Assembly: GCA_964371075.1 (NCBI GenBank)
Contig: CAYJKN010000003.1
Span: 186,001 to 250,000, forward strand
Length of the DNA: 64,000 bases
From: UTCHB3 sp964371075
GTDB lineage: Bacteria; Bacteroidota; Ignavibacteria; Ignavibacteriales; Ignavibacteriaceae
Reading direction: 5' to 3'
The notes under the pieces were generated by a model, which saw only the letters and a list, made by a program, of their open reading frames with translations, made no database searches and had not been told where the DNA came from. Position 1 is the stretch's first letter. Each line of letters starts with the position of its first letter. Below, one piece after another: positions 45,219-55,117 of the stretch. The position numbers and the translations under genes are program-made.

Positions 45219-46052
45219 ATGAAAAAACTATATTTTTATTCTGTTCTATTAACGGTTTCGATGGCCTTCCTCTGGGCAGGTTGTAGCGATATAAAAGAAA
45301 ATATCCCTGTCGCTACCACAGCTAACCCACATGGCGAAGGTATCGTTAAAAGAGGTGCACCCGATCACCATTCAGTACTGATTAAAAATCAGAAATATGA
45401 CATGAAACCTTGTACTGCTTGCCATGCAAGTGATTACAAAGGCGGGATTATTGGAGCCAATGCATCCTGTGTTGGTTGCCATACGCAGCCTAAAGGACCT
45501 GAAGCATGTAATACATGCCATGGAAGTTACAGGACTCCCTCAATAATAGCACCAACAGCCAACGGTGCACATAATGTTCATCTTTATGCCAGTGTTATCG
45601 GTAAAAAGGTAAATTGTGTTGAATGCCATACTGTTCCTGCTACTTATTATGCTGCCGGTCATATCGATAACCCTGATGATCCTGCTGAAATAGTGTTTGG
45701 TGGAACCCTGGCAAAAAAAGCGACCAATGGTGGCGCTATTGTTCCGGTACCGAGCTATTCAACTGCAAATGGATGCGCCAATACATATTGCCACGGAACC
45801 TTTAAAAATGGTAACATGACAAATACTGTTAAATGGACTGACAAGATTAATTGCGGAAGTTGTCATGGTGATCCTGTTACCGGTAATCCTTTACCAAAAG
45901 GAACTCATTTACAAGGAGCATTCTTCAACAATTGCGCAACATGTCACAACACAGTGAAATATGATGCTGTAAATGTGTCATGGACTGTTGATTCACTCCA
46001 CTTACATATTGATGGTAAATTGAGATCTTTTGGAACTGATACAGATTATTAA
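45219..46052 (+). CDS. Lipoprotein multiheme cytochrome, seven heme motifs
   Basis: The lipobox FLWAGCSD anchors it by lipid, probably to the outer membrane. Six CXXCH sites (CTACH, CVGCH, CNTCH, CVECH, CGSCH, CATCH) and one CX4CH (CANTYCH, followed by GTF) are seen; the CX4CH...CXXCH pairing is known from Geobacter-type cytochromes. I use ATG 45219, eight bases after GAGG; an upstream ATG at 45198 overlaps the previous stop (ATGA). It would be the outer partner of the conduit formed with the barrel and 14-heme protein. A terminator follows. Confidence 0.88.
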   Translation: MKKLYFYSVLLTVSMAFLWAGCSDIKENIPVATTANPHGEGIVKRGAPDHHSVLIKNQKYDMKPCTACHASDYKGGIIGANASCVGCHTQPKGPEACNTCHGSYRTPSIIAPTANGAHNVHLYASVIGKKVNCVECHTVPATYYAAGHIDNPDDPAEIVFGGTLAKKATNGGAIVPVPSYSTANGCANTYCHGTFKNGNMTNTVKWTDKINCGSCHGDPVTGNPLPKGTHLQGAFFNNCATCHNTVKYDAVNVSWTVDSLHLHIDGKLRSFGTDTDY

Positions 46053-46070
46053 TAAAATCTGATTTAAATC

Positions 46071-46107
46071 AAAAAAGGCTGTCTCACATGAGACAGCCTT
46101 TTTTTTT
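46071..46107. terminator. Bidirectional terminator between cytochrome operon and YCF48 gene
   Basis: GGCTGTCTC (46077-46085) and GAGACAGCC (46090-46098) form a perfect 9-bp stem with an ACAT loop, flanked by A6 on the left and T9 on the right, so it serves both converging genes. Confidence 0.9.
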
Positions 46108-46158
46108 AAGATCAGGGCTTAATTGTTATTAACATTTAATTAGATAAAGTTATGGACA

Positions 46159-48540
46159 TCACTTTAGAAGATTCATCCTTTTTACTTCTCTAAAGTTCCC
46201 GGTTCTCATTTCATAAAAGTAGATTCCACTAGGTAGATTTACCACATTTAAGTGTAAGGTATGGAAGCCCGGACCATAAAATTGATCAGTTATATCCTGT
46301 ACCTTGGTACCAAGAATATCATACAGAATCATATTGACATGAGAACCATGTGGCAGTGTGAAACTAATATTGGTCTCGGGATTAAATGGATTCGGGTAAT
46401 TCTGCATTAGTGTGAAAGTCTCCGTGCCTGGTAAGGTTACCTCTACAACGTCGCTATATTCTGTTTGTCCATCGTAGTCTCGTTGCACCAAACGGTATTT
46501 TACCAAACTGACATCTCCTGATTGAACTTCGCGATCTTTGAAGGAATAATTCTGCGGAATTGTTGTAGTTCCTGCACCCGAAACAAAACCGATTTTCTCC
46601 CAACCTTGGCCTCTATCCCGTTCAATATCAAATCCATGGTTATTTGTTTCTGTCTGTGTCATCCACGAAAGTTCTACCTCGTTAAGACCCGTCACATTTG
46701 CGTTGAATGAAGTAAGTTCCACTGGTATTTGTCCCCGATCCCCTCTAAGCATTTTACCATTATAACCACATGTGTACACCTTAGACTGAAGTACATCTAT
46801 TCCATATAACCACTGCACCGAGGATAAAGGTATAGTCGACCAATTGATACCACCATCAGCTGTCATCCAAACCATTCCGGTAGCCACATTACCCCCAGAA
46901 ACATAGCCAATATCTTCGGTTAAGAAATCAATTGCATATAACCATTGAAGAGTGTTAAGTTCCATGAAGTTCCAGTTTAGACCACCGCTGTGAGAATAAA
47001 AAGCGTATCCTTTAATTCCGACCACAAAGATTTTTTGCGTGCCCATCACACTAATTGCGTTCATCAATGGAATACCAGATAACGAGACTTGCCATGTCTC
47101 ACCACCATTAGTTGTGCGATAAACAAAGCCAGTGCCTTCAGGACCACCAATGAAATCTCCACCTGTTATAAATCCTACGGACTCGTTAATAAAACTCATT
47201 CCTCGTATGGTCATTGTGGTGGGTGATGTAATCGCAAGCCATGTTAATCCGCCATCATGTGTCTTTATTAACTTGCCATTTCGACCTCCTGCGAAGCCTG
47301 CAGTTGGCGAGATCATATCAACAGTCAACAATTCATCTGTAATCGGTGTACTCGATTGATACCAGCTTGAACCGTTTCCGAATGACCTCAGAACCTGTCC
47401 AGCGTCACCAACCGCTACAACAACAGTATCAAATCTGTCAACTGAATTCAAGCGACTGTTGATTGGTGAATTAGCTATACTCCACGAATCACCACCACTG
47501 GAGGTGGTTAATATTACACCGGCTTCTCCTACAGATACACCAATATAATTATCGTAGAATGACACATCATTAAGTGTTGAAGATGTATTTGTTGGCTGTT
47601 CAACCCAGGCTGCATCACTGCCTAGTCTATAGAGTCTCCCACCTGCAGCACCGGCGCAGAATCCGATTGATTCTTTTTGCATGTAAATCGAATATAACCA
47701 CCTGCTTCCAATTGGAATTTCCTGAGTAAATGAATTTCCACCATCGGTGGTTTTCAGGATGACACCGGAACCTGTATTTCCTCCGCAGAGAAAACCAATA
47801 TTTGCATCCAAAAAATGAAGACCATACAGCCATTGATCTGTGTATGAATACACATAATTCCAAAACTGACCGGAATCCGTTGATTTTGCCGCCATCCCAT
47901 TGATGCCAACTGCATATACTACAGTCGGACTTACCATTTGTACGCCTGTCAAAGTTGGACCGGTTGAATTTATGACAACTTGCCACGTTAGTCCTGCATT
48001 ACTTGATACTGCGATATACATTGTTTCAATCAAGTTAACTTCGCCGCCGACGACTACTGCATTGTCACCATAAATAGATACCGAGCGCAAAACAGTGACA
48101 GGTAATGCAATAAGGCTCCAGCTTTCACCGGAATCTGTCGTTCTAAATATCTGCCCTCCATCCCCCGCTATCAATCCAATATTTTCGTGAAATGAGATAG
48201 AATTAAACCTGCTTGTTGTACCAACCGATTTTCTGGTCCAGGTTGAACCATTATCCGAGGAGAAAATTAAAAGTCCATTGTCCCCGACTGCCCATACCCC
48301 CCTGGAATTGGAATTTATTCCATTAATTGTTCCATTTTGGCCCGTAACAATTCTGTCCCAAGAGTTTCCCCCGTCGGAAGTTCTATATACGACACCTGAG
48401 GTCCCTGCAAAATAACCGTTCAAAGCATTTGTAAAATGAATGGAGTTAATGTCTTCATTAATTCCATCATCTTGTCTTATCCATGACTGAGGATAGATTA
48501 CAAAACTAATAAGTATAAGAAACAAAATTAAGTTTCTCAT
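46159..48540 (-). CDS. T9SS-secreted YCF48/BNR-repeat beta-propeller protein
   Basis: 793 residues: signal peptide (1-18), then about 14 repeats of the kind GGNSWDRI, GLLIFSSDNGSTW and GQVLRSFGNGSSW (about 20-610), the pattern of YCF48-like/BNR propellers. A fibronectin-like domain (about 612-705, VELTSFNANV...ELSWMTQTETNNHGFDIER) precedes a T9SS type A sorting domain (NYPNPFNPETNISFTL to RMNLLK). Repeat style resembles the C-terminal part of the protein at 3282-6548. Such repeats are common surface modules; no enzymatic residues are apparent. Confidence 0.82.
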   Translation of the reverse strand: MRNLILFLILISFVIYPQSWIRQDDGINEDINSIHFTNALNGYFAGTSGVVYRTSDGGNSWDRIVTGQNGTINGINSNSRGVWAVGDNGLLIFSSDNGSTWTRKSVGTTSRFNSISFHENIGLIAGDGGQIFRTTDSGESWSLIALPVTVLRSVSIYGDNAVVVGGEVNLIETMYIAVSSNAGLTWQVVINSTGPTLTGVQMVSPTVVYAVGINGMAAKSTDSGQFWNYVYSYTDQWLYGLHFLDANIGFLCGGNTGSGVILKTTDGGNSFTQEIPIGSRWLYSIYMQKESIGFCAGAAGGRLYRLGSDAAWVEQPTNTSSTLNDVSFYDNYIGVSVGEAGVILTTSSGGDSWSIANSPINSRLNSVDRFDTVVVAVGDAGQVLRSFGNGSSWYQSSTPITDELLTVDMISPTAGFAGGRNGKLIKTHDGGLTWLAITSPTTMTIRGMSFINESVGFITGGDFIGGPEGTGFVYRTTNGGETWQVSLSGIPLMNAISVMGTQKIFVVGIKGYAFYSHSGGLNWNFMELNTLQWLYAIDFLTEDIGYVSGGNVATGMVWMTADGGINWSTIPLSSVQWLYGIDVLQSKVYTCGYNGKMLRGDRGQIPVELTSFNANVTGLNEVELSWMTQTETNNHGFDIERDRGQGWEKIGFVSGAGTTTIPQNYSFKDREVQSGDVSLVKYRLVQRDYDGQTEYSDVVEVTLPGTETFTLMQNYPNPFNPETNISFTLPHGSHVNMILYDILGTKVQDITDQFYGPGFHTLHLNVVNLPSGIYFYEMRTGNFREVKRMNLLK

Positions 48541-48667
48541 AGTTACCTCCCATCTAATTATAATAAAAATCCACCTTATATGGAATTGAAAAACTCCAAG
48601 GGTTGGAGTTGAAATATAATTAGTGAATATTTAATAAAAAAATCATTTCTGAACTTTTTTACAACTT

Positions 48668-49402
48668 TTATTCGATTACAAATGCGACCTGCAAATAATT
48701 GTTAACAGCACCGAGAGGCTTAAATTTTATGGGATAGGCTTCAGTGAAATCAGTAAATGCCCTGAACTCATGCAGAGGCACACCAAATTCATCAAAAATG
48801 ATAATATCACCAGGCTTTAGATGAAGTGCCAGCATTGTTAATACATAGAGGGTTGAAGAGTACAAATCTGCATCCATATGTAAGACAATCTGTTTGTCTT
48901 TAAAACTGAAAGTTTGAAGAAATGAAGGAAGAGTGGATTGAAACAACCCTGCAACATAAGTGATTCTGTCATCTTCGATTGGAGGGAAAACACCTGATCT
49001 GTCATAGTCAGCTTTTTTAATCACACCAAAATCTTCAGGAAGTCCCGTAAAGGTATCGAAGCCAAAATATACAGATTTTGGATCGTTGTTCTGCTTTACC
49101 CACCATTCAAGAGAAATTCCATCCGCAACGCCAAATTCAAGGTAGGCAATTGGCCGGTTTAGTTTTTGGTTTGTAAAAACAAAATCATGGAGTTTAAATC
49201 TCTCTTGATATTTTACACTTCCATTATAAAAATCGTTAAACAGTAAGTTTTTATTTGCAGCTCTCCATTTGGAAAGTTTAGCCAGATAGGAGACAAACAT
49301 TACTATTCCGGAAAAAGGACCAAAGATGAAATCCAGTCTGAATCTCATGAAAAGGCCTTTGATCTTCCTGATAAAATATAACTTCAGTAGAAGAGAGTTC
49401 AT
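48668..49402 (-). CDS. TylF/MycF-type SAM-dependent methyltransferase-like protein
   Basis: 244 residues. IAYLEFGVADGISLEWWV is the SAM-binding motif I; FDTFTGLPEDF, AGLFQSTLPSFL, LHMDADLYSSTLYVL and PGDIIIFDEF match the macrocin-O-methyltransferase family, including the Asp residues that bind metal. It probably methylates a sugar or polyketide hydroxyl. The gene is alone and its neighbours do not reveal the substrate. An inner Met (residue 19) is a possible alternative start. Confidence 0.75.
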   Translation of the reverse strand: MNSLLLKLYFIRKIKGLFMRFRLDFIFGPFSGIVMFVSYLAKLSKWRAANKNLLFNDFYNGSVKYQERFKLHDFVFTNQKLNRPIAYLEFGVADGISLEWWVKQNNDPKSVYFGFDTFTGLPEDFGVIKKADYDRSGVFPPIEDDRITYVAGLFQSTLPSFLQTFSFKDKQIVLHMDADLYSSTLYVLTMLALHLKPGDIIIFDEFGVPLHEFRAFTDFTEAYPIKFKPLGAVNNYLQVAFVIE

Positions 49403-49539
49403 TCAATATTCTCAATATTTTTATAAAAACAACTTTTAATTTACTGATAAAAAATTAAATTTTTGTAATTCCATTTGCCATTTTCCAATTAACATTTGAA
49501 AGTAGCCCTTGTTATCAAATCTTCGATAAAATTAGACAA

Positions 49540-50226
49540 TCACGAATTATCCTTAACCACCCTGCCATCTGCCATTTCAATCAGGATATCACCAATAGCC
49601 ATTAACTCTTTGTTGTGAGTTACAATTACAAAAGTTTTTCCGAAGTTGTCCCTCAGCTCAATAAACAGATCATTAATTGAAGTGGCGTTTGCTGAATCAA
49701 GATTACCTGTTGGCTCATCTGCCAGGATGACCCGAGGATCATTTCCAAGGGCTCTTGCCAGGGCTGCTCTTTGCTGCTCACCACCCGATAGTTCCGCAGG
49801 TTTATGGTCTTTTCGTTTTTCAAGACCTGTAATTTTCATCAGCTCAAAAGCACGATCAAAAGCTTCTTTTTTTGATTTTCCGGCTATGAGCAATGGAATT
49901 GCAGCGTTTTCGAGGGCTGTAAACTCCGGTAATAAATGATGAAACTGGAAGACAAATCCAATATTCTTGTTTCGGAAATGTGAAAGTTTTTTCTGACTCA
50001 AAGCGAAAATATCACTCCCAAGTATTTCCACTCGACCGGAATCAGGTTTATCCAGTCCACTAATAATATGAAGGAGTGTACTCTTCCCGGCTCCGCTGGG
50101 ACCAACAATAACAGATATCTTCCCCCCGGTGATCGAGATATCCACCCCTTTGAGGACTTCAAGCGAGTTCTGCTTTGAAACTTTATACGATTTGGTAAGA
50201 CCGGTTCCGGTGATAATGTTGTTCAT
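49540..50226 (-). CDS. lolD: ABC transporter ATP-binding protein, LolD type
   Basis: 228 residues: Walker A VGPSGAGKSTLLH, Q-loop in FVFQFHHLLPEF, ABC signature LSGGEQQRAALARAL, Walker B RVILADEPTGNLD and H-loop VIVTHNKEL. FHHLLPEFTALENAAIPLLI is a LolD mark. It supplies energy for releasing lipoproteins from the inner membrane, with the two permeases encoded 51 nt upstream and beyond. Confidence 0.88.
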   Translation of the reverse strand: MNNIITGTGLTKSYKVSKQNSLEVLKGVDISITGGKISVIVGPSGAGKSTLLHIISGLDKPDSGRVEILGSDIFALSQKKLSHFRNKNIGFVFQFHHLLPEFTALENAAIPLLIAGKSKKEAFDRAFELMKITGLEKRKDHKPAELSGGEQQRAALARALGNDPRVILADEPTGNLDSANATSINDLFIELRDNFGKTFVIVTHNKELMAIGDILIEMADGRVVKDNS

Positions 50227-50277
50227 TTTTAGTAATTCTATTTCGGTTTCTTAAAGTCAATCTTTTTTTGCATGATA

Positions 50278-51510
50278 TCATTCCCATCTTATGGCATCAA
50301 TTGGATCAATTGCTGCCGCTTTTTTTGCCGGATATAACGAAGCCAGGAGTGAAAGACCAATGGATGCAACGAGTATCAGAATGTAGTCGATCGTATTGAG
50401 TTCCATAGGTAACCAGCCGACCTTAAATCTTAACGGGTCAAGGGCGATTAGATGGTAATTTATTTGAAGATAATAGATTCCAAGACCGAGAAGTCCCCCT
50501 GCCAGGGTGCCCGCAACTCCGGTTAGAAAACCTTGTATCATAAAAATCTTCAGGATGGTTGAACGCTCCATTCCCATTGAAGTAAGCACACCAATATCCC
50601 GTTTTTTTTCAATTACTGACATTGTAAGTGAGGCAAGTATGTTAAATGCCGCTACAAGGATAATCAAAGATAACAGGAGCCAGGCAACTAACCTCTCCAA
50701 CATCATTACATTATATATGTCGCTATGGAGATCATACCAGGTGGAAAAGATATATTCACTTTTTCCAAACTTTTCTTCCAATATTTCTTTGACATCAGAG
50801 GCAATGGTATAATCATCAAATCTAATTTCATAACCTTGAACATCGTCGCCATATCCAAGTACATATTTTGCCTGGTTAAGTCCGGTGAAGACATAATCAC
50901 CATCGTATTCGCCATTTTTCGATTGATACACCCCTCTGATTACAAGTTTGATGTTCTGAACATTACCCGCTCCTGCAACAAGATTTTCGATTCCTGCCGG
51001 TGAAAGAATTGTGAGTGTATCACCAACCGAGACTGCAAGTTTTTCGGATAGATTAATCCCGATGAAAGCACTCCCCGTTTCCTCATCAAACTTGTATTCG
51101 CCTTGTATTAGCGCCTGTTTTATGCCGTAAACATCTCCCCCGTCTCCGGGAGCTATTCCTTTCAGGCGGGTAATCCTGTTATATTCTCTCGAAATCACAG
51201 CGGTTTTTCCTTCAACAAAACCACTATAACTGTCCGCATACTCACTTTTCTGAAGAAAAGTATCGATTATTGCAAGTGATGATGCGGGGTCTTCACTTGT
51301 TGATTCAATCCTAAGATGAGGTTCAAAACTCACGAGGTATGAACGCACCAAACCGGCAAAACCATTAAAAATAGCCAATACAATAATTAAAGCTGCAACC
51401 CCCAGAGTGATGCCACCAACCGATAAATAGGAGATAATCGAAATAAAATTTATTTGTCGTTTACTGAACAGATACCTCAAAGCAAAAAGCAGTGCAATCG
51501 GTTGTTTCAT
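50278..51510 (-). CDS. LolC/LolE-type ABC permease
   Basis: 410 residues: one N-terminal helix with GGITLGVAALIIVLAIFNGF, a periplasmic MacB-like domain (about 45-265) and three C-terminal helices with EKKRDIGVLTSMGM and YPAKKAAAIDPIDAIRWE. These are the typical parts of LolC/E permeases. The start ATG shares a base with the stop of the paralogous upstream permease (TAATG), so they should form a heterodimer with LolD. Confidence 0.87.
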   Translation of the reverse strand: MKQPIALLFALRYLFSKRQINFISIISYLSVGGITLGVAALIIVLAIFNGFAGLVRSYLVSFEPHLRIESTSEDPASSLAIIDTFLQKSEYADSYSGFVEGKTAVISREYNRITRLKGIAPGDGGDVYGIKQALIQGEYKFDEETGSAFIGINLSEKLAVSVGDTLTILSPAGIENLVAGAGNVQNIKLVIRGVYQSKNGEYDGDYVFTGLNQAKYVLGYGDDVQGYEIRFDDYTIASDVKEILEEKFGKSEYIFSTWYDLHSDIYNVMMLERLVAWLLLSLIILVAAFNILASLTMSVIEKKRDIGVLTSMGMERSTILKIFMIQGFLTGVAGTLAGGLLGLGIYYLQINYHLIALDPLRFKVGWLPMELNTIDYILILVASIGLSLLASLYPAKKAAAIDPIDAIRWE

Positions 51511-52739
51511 CAGCTAAACCTCAGAGCTTTGACAGGATTAATTCTTGAGGCAGCAAAAGCAGGGATAAGTGAGGAGAAAAAACTGAGAGTCACAGAAACG
51601 ACAAAAACGGCCGCGAAATAATATCCGTTTATTGCAATCGGAACCCGGTCGATAAAATAAATCTGAGGATTAAGTTTTATTATCCCAAATTCCATTTGGA
51701 GGTAACAAAGCAGATATCCAAATACCACTCCGGCTATTGCCCCGCCGATACCAAGTAGAAGTCCCCGGACAAGGAATAACTTTGTGATGAACCCGGGTGT
51801 GGCTCCAATTGCCTTTAAAGTACCAATTGTATTTGTTTTGTCCAAAACAAGCATAAGAAGGGCACTGATTATATTAAATGCTGCAACAATGATAATTAAA
51901 CCCAGGACAATAGGAACCGGTTTGCGCTGGAGTTCGATCCAGTTGAACATCTGAGCATTGGCTTCCTTAAAAGTGACAACAAAATAGGGATACGGAAGTA
52001 ATGTTTGAATGGATTCTTTTACCGAGTCGATATTGACGCCCGACTTAAGTTTTAGTTCCAATAGATTGATATTTTCACCCATCTCATAAATTCTTTGCAA
52101 TTCCTCCAGACTTGTGTAAGCAAAAGAATCATCATATTTCCCCATTCCTGTCTTAAAGATCCCCGCAACAACAAAATTTTCCACCGCAGGGAGCGCAGTC
52201 ATATTTTGTAAATCCACTTGATTGATCGCAAAAAAGTTGATTTTATCTCCCGATTTCACTCGAAGTTTTGTCGCCAGAGTCTTACCAATTAAAATACCCG
52301 GCAGTGAATCCACACCTCTTTGCAGATTAAACGACCCACCGAGAAGTTGAAGACTTGTCCTGCTTTCCAAATAACCGGAATCAACACCCTTTATCGTAAC
52401 TCCCTCATTGATTCTGTTTTTTCCCAGGATACAAATTTTCTGGGCGGAGATATCGATTGACTTAAGTAGATCACCCGTGGTTGTTCGAATTTTTATTTCA
52501 GCAGTGTCCACTCCGGTGAGGTCTTGATTACCATAACCATATATCTGAATGTCGGCATCAAATGAAGTCAATTTCTCCGACATTACTTTTTCATAACCAC
52601 CGAGGATACTGAAGGCGACTACCAAAGTAGTTACTCCCAAGGCAATTCCGGTTAAAGCAGCAAGTGAAAAGAAGGTGTAAGTTCTTGACTTGTTGCCTGG
52701 TTTAAGATATCTCAGAAGAAGAAAAATTGATGCCCGCAA
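51510..52739 (-). CDS. LolC/LolE-type ABC permease (second subunit)
   Basis: 409 residues, same plan as the gene downstream: N-terminal helix (TGIALGVTTLVVAFSILGGY), a periplasmic domain and three C-terminal helices, with DKTNTIGTLKAIGATPG and ASRINPVKALRFS. Start is TTG at 52739, placed directly after the TAA of the TPR gene with GGGA six bases upstream; no closer ATG exists. Which of the pair is LolC or LolE cannot be said. Confidence 0.83.
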   Translation of the reverse strand: MRASIFLLLRYLKPGNKSRTYTFFSLAALTGIALGVTTLVVAFSILGGYEKVMSEKLTSFDADIQIYGYGNQDLTGVDTAEIKIRTTTGDLLKSIDISAQKICILGKNRINEGVTIKGVDSGYLESRTSLQLLGGSFNLQRGVDSLPGILIGKTLATKLRVKSGDKINFFAINQVDLQNMTALPAVENFVVAGIFKTGMGKYDDSFAYTSLEELQRIYEMGENINLLELKLKSGVNIDSVKESIQTLLPYPYFVVTFKEANAQMFNWIELQRKPVPIVLGLIIIVAAFNIISALLMLVLDKTNTIGTLKAIGATPGFITKLFLVRGLLLGIGGAIAGVVFGYLLCYLQMEFGIIKLNPQIYFIDRVPIAINGYYFAAVFVVSVTLSFFSSLIPAFAASRINPVKALRFS

Positions 52740-54161
52740 TTAAATTCCCGCAGCTCTGCAAAGGTATTTTAATAGATCCAATTCAAAACTTTCATTTCCG
52801 GCAGTTTTTTCAACAGGTTTGGATCCGCCCGGTTTGGTTGTTTCTTTTCCCGTGGGATCAAATTTTTTCTCGAAGTTTTGTGTATATGTGCTTTTTCCAC
52901 ATACCACAGTCCAATTGTATTCATTGGAACCATATTTAGAGTTGAGCACCTTATCTATTTTATCAGGGGCAGTAGCATCAGGTTCAGGCTGAAACACATT
53001 CACCATATTGAGATCAACATCTGCCGTAATAATCGATTTAAGAGTGGCTGTAATCGATGAATCCTGATTAATTTTTAATTCTGAGGTGGAATAAAAGAAG
53101 TATTCGTTACCATTGGTTACAAATTTTGCATCCTTCACACACGGCATCCAGCCTTTTTTTGCCATCTCGCTTAGAATTGACATTTTTCTAATTAACTCTA
53201 CAAGTTTTTTATTCTTTTTGAATGGATAAGCTTCCACATAATATTTGAGTGACTCATCATACAATTTGGAGTTGAATTTGAGGTGTCCCTTCTCCATTTT
53301 TGTATTGTAAAGGATGTTAGCAACATACTGTAGCGAATCTTTTGATGCGTCTTTTCTGCTGATTATATCATTATATCGCAGTGATGTCATCGAATCAATT
53401 CTGTCAACTATTATGAAACCGTTCTCATAATCCCCTGAATCAAAATAGAGACCGTAGAGATCGCTAAGCGCAGTAAGATTTGAAGGGTCTATTGCAAGTA
53501 CCTTGTTAAAATTGATAATTGCACTGTCTGTCAACCCCAGATATTTGTTTATTTGGGCAAGACCAAAATGTGAAATTGAGTAATAACTGTTACTCGTGTT
53601 ACCACCCAACTCTGTCAAACACATATTAAAATATTTTTTTGCGTTGTCGGCGTCATTGATCATCATATATACTCTACCGGCATCATTGTAAACATTGACC
53701 TTGGAAAACTCAAAATTATTCCAGGTAAAAGTTGGCACTTCGAGATAATCAAGCGATTTGAGATAAAAACTTACCGCCTCCAGGAAGTGTTTTTTAATTT
53801 TAACGGTATCCTTTGTATCAGGGGGAACAAACTCTTTTACCATCCCTTTGTAGTAGGTAAAAATCGCTTTCATATTCGATTTACCTTCACCAAAGAGTTT
53901 TAAACCTTCATCCAGATTATAATTTGCACTTCTTTCATCTTTTGAATAGATGAATGTAATTGCAATTTTAATGTATGCTTCAGGATTGTTCTTTTCCAGA
54001 TCACGAGCTTCAAGATATTTCATTCTTGCAGTCATAATATCGGGTGGTCTCTTGTTTAACGCCTGGTCACCCTGATTCATTAAGTCTTTATAACCCGTTT
54101 GTGCGATAAGGGAAAATTGGACAACTGTTATAAACAACAATCCTTTAAGGAATTTCTGCAT
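52740..54161 (-). CDS. Exported TPR-repeat protein
   Basis: ATG 54161 with GAGGATATA before it gives MQKFLKGLLFITVVQFSLIAQ, a signal peptide. The mature 450 residues contain tetratricopeptide-like repeats, for example EAYIKIAITFIYSKDERSAN, ISHFGLAQINKYLGLTDSAI and FNSKLYDESLKYYVEAYP. There is a short Gly/Lys/Pro-rich segment near the C-terminus. It is immediately upstream of the Lol permeases, so it may be a lipoprotein-handling or envelope scaffold. The function is inference. Confidence 0.7.
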   Translation of the reverse strand: MQKFLKGLLFITVVQFSLIAQTGYKDLMNQGDQALNKRPPDIMTARMKYLEARDLEKNNPEAYIKIAITFIYSKDERSANYNLDEGLKLFGEGKSNMKAIFTYYKGMVKEFVPPDTKDTVKIKKHFLEAVSFYLKSLDYLEVPTFTWNNFEFSKVNVYNDAGRVYMMINDADNAKKYFNMCLTELGGNTSNSYYSISHFGLAQINKYLGLTDSAIINFNKVLAIDPSNLTALSDLYGLYFDSGDYENGFIIVDRIDSMTSLRYNDIISRKDASKDSLQYVANILYNTKMEKGHLKFNSKLYDESLKYYVEAYPFKKNKKLVELIRKMSILSEMAKKGWMPCVKDAKFVTNGNEYFFYSTSELKINQDSSITATLKSIITADVDLNMVNVFQPEPDATAPDKIDKVLNSKYGSNEYNWTVVCGKSTYTQNFEKKFDPTGKETTKPGGSKPVEKTAGNESFELDLLKYLCRAAGI

Positions 54162-54387
54162 TATATCCTCATATAAAAGAATTTCAAAAATCAAGCTTTA
54201 AATTTACCCAATTATACCGAAGGAAACTTTATAAGTTTCATGCAAAATTTTTCCCGCTCCATAAATCTAAAAAATAATTTGGATAAAAATTATCAAACCC
54301 TTATATTTGAAATCTACTTATTTTTTAGTTCTACAACATAATGTCTGCAAGCAGTGAATACTGCCCGTAGAAAACGAAATTGGATTT

Positions 54388-54462
54388 CGGGGTATAGCGT
54401 AGCCCGGCTAGCGCGCCTGGTTTGGGACCAGGAGGTCGCAGGTTCGAATCCTGCTACCCCGA
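54388..54462 (+). tRNA. tRNA-Pro (TGG)
   Basis: A cloverleaf can be drawn by eye: acceptor CGGGGTA with TACCCCG, anticodon stem CCTGG/CCAGG with loop TTTGGGA (anticodon TGG), and T-arm GCAGGTTCGAATCCTGC. The discriminator base is A. CCA is not encoded. Confidence 0.93.
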
Positions 54463-54498
54463 CAAGTTTTATCGGATTCCGACAAAATTATTTTCTAT

Positions 54499-54575
<77 letters not shown>

Positions 54576-54628
54576 GAATCTTGTTTTGGAACTTTCAAAT
54601 AAATTCCTTTTGTTGTGTAACATTAGAT

Positions 54629-54700
54629 GGCCCCATCGTCTAAAGGTTAGGACATCGCCCTTTCACGGCGGTAATAGGGGTTCGAATCCCCTTGGGGTCA
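54629..54700 (+). tRNA. tRNA-Glu (TTC)
   Basis: Acceptor GGCCCCA with TGGGGTC, anticodon stem CGCC/GGCG with loop CTTTCAC (anticodon TTC), T-arm GGGGTTCGAATCCCC. The 3' 17 bases and the terminator are copied exactly about 1.06 kb downstream. This is also the tRNA used by HemA. Confidence 0.93.
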
Positions 54701-54735
54701 CAAAAAAAAAGCCTTGTAATTGAAAAATTGCAAGG
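54684..54735 (+). repeat. Left copy of a perfect 52-bp direct repeat (tRNA-Glu 3' end + terminator)
   Basis: Begins at GAATCCCC in the T-arm of tRNA-Glu and runs through the A9 tract and the hairpin to CAAGG. Base-for-base identical to 55741-55792. This is where integrases commonly insert elements into tRNA genes. Confidence 0.85.
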
Positions 54736-54745
54736 TTTTTTGTTT
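54701..54745 (+). terminator. Terminator of the tRNA cluster
   Basis: CCTTG.AATT (54712-54721) pairs with AATT.CAAGG (54726-54735) around a GAAA-type loop, followed by T6. The A9 tract before the stem gives a U run on the other strand too. Confidence 0.85.
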
Positions 54746-55117
54746 TAAATGAATTTTTTGGTTAATAATCTCTTCCAACTAAAAATCCAAAGAGCTTTTT
54801 TACATTTGATATTCAAAAGAACTTGGAAGTGTCAAACTTTTGCCGGAAAAGAGAATAACTCTCCCACCTATTTGGGGTAAGATCTCAAATTAATCTTAAA
54901 CCCATTTATGAGTGATTACTCGAGTAACTCAGAAAAATAGTTCTGTTCGTACAACACTCAGACTTTATTCTTGAGTATCATAATTACAGACAGCAGGATG
55001 TTGCCGGGGTAGATCCGGATTCCACCAGGTTAACTCCACAGACTTTGTTGCCATTCTCAGCAGTCAGTATCTGAAACATTATAAGATTTCTGCACATTCG
55101 ACTCTTTACTTGACTCA
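54746..55117. other. Noncoding stretch inside the 52-bp-repeat-bounded unit
   Basis: No complete gene is convincing in these 372 bases. A minus-strand frame over about 55000-55075 reads VNLVESGSTPATSCCL with a stop, possibly the worn tail of a small gene. A few short AT-rich inverted words are present. Confidence 0.5.
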
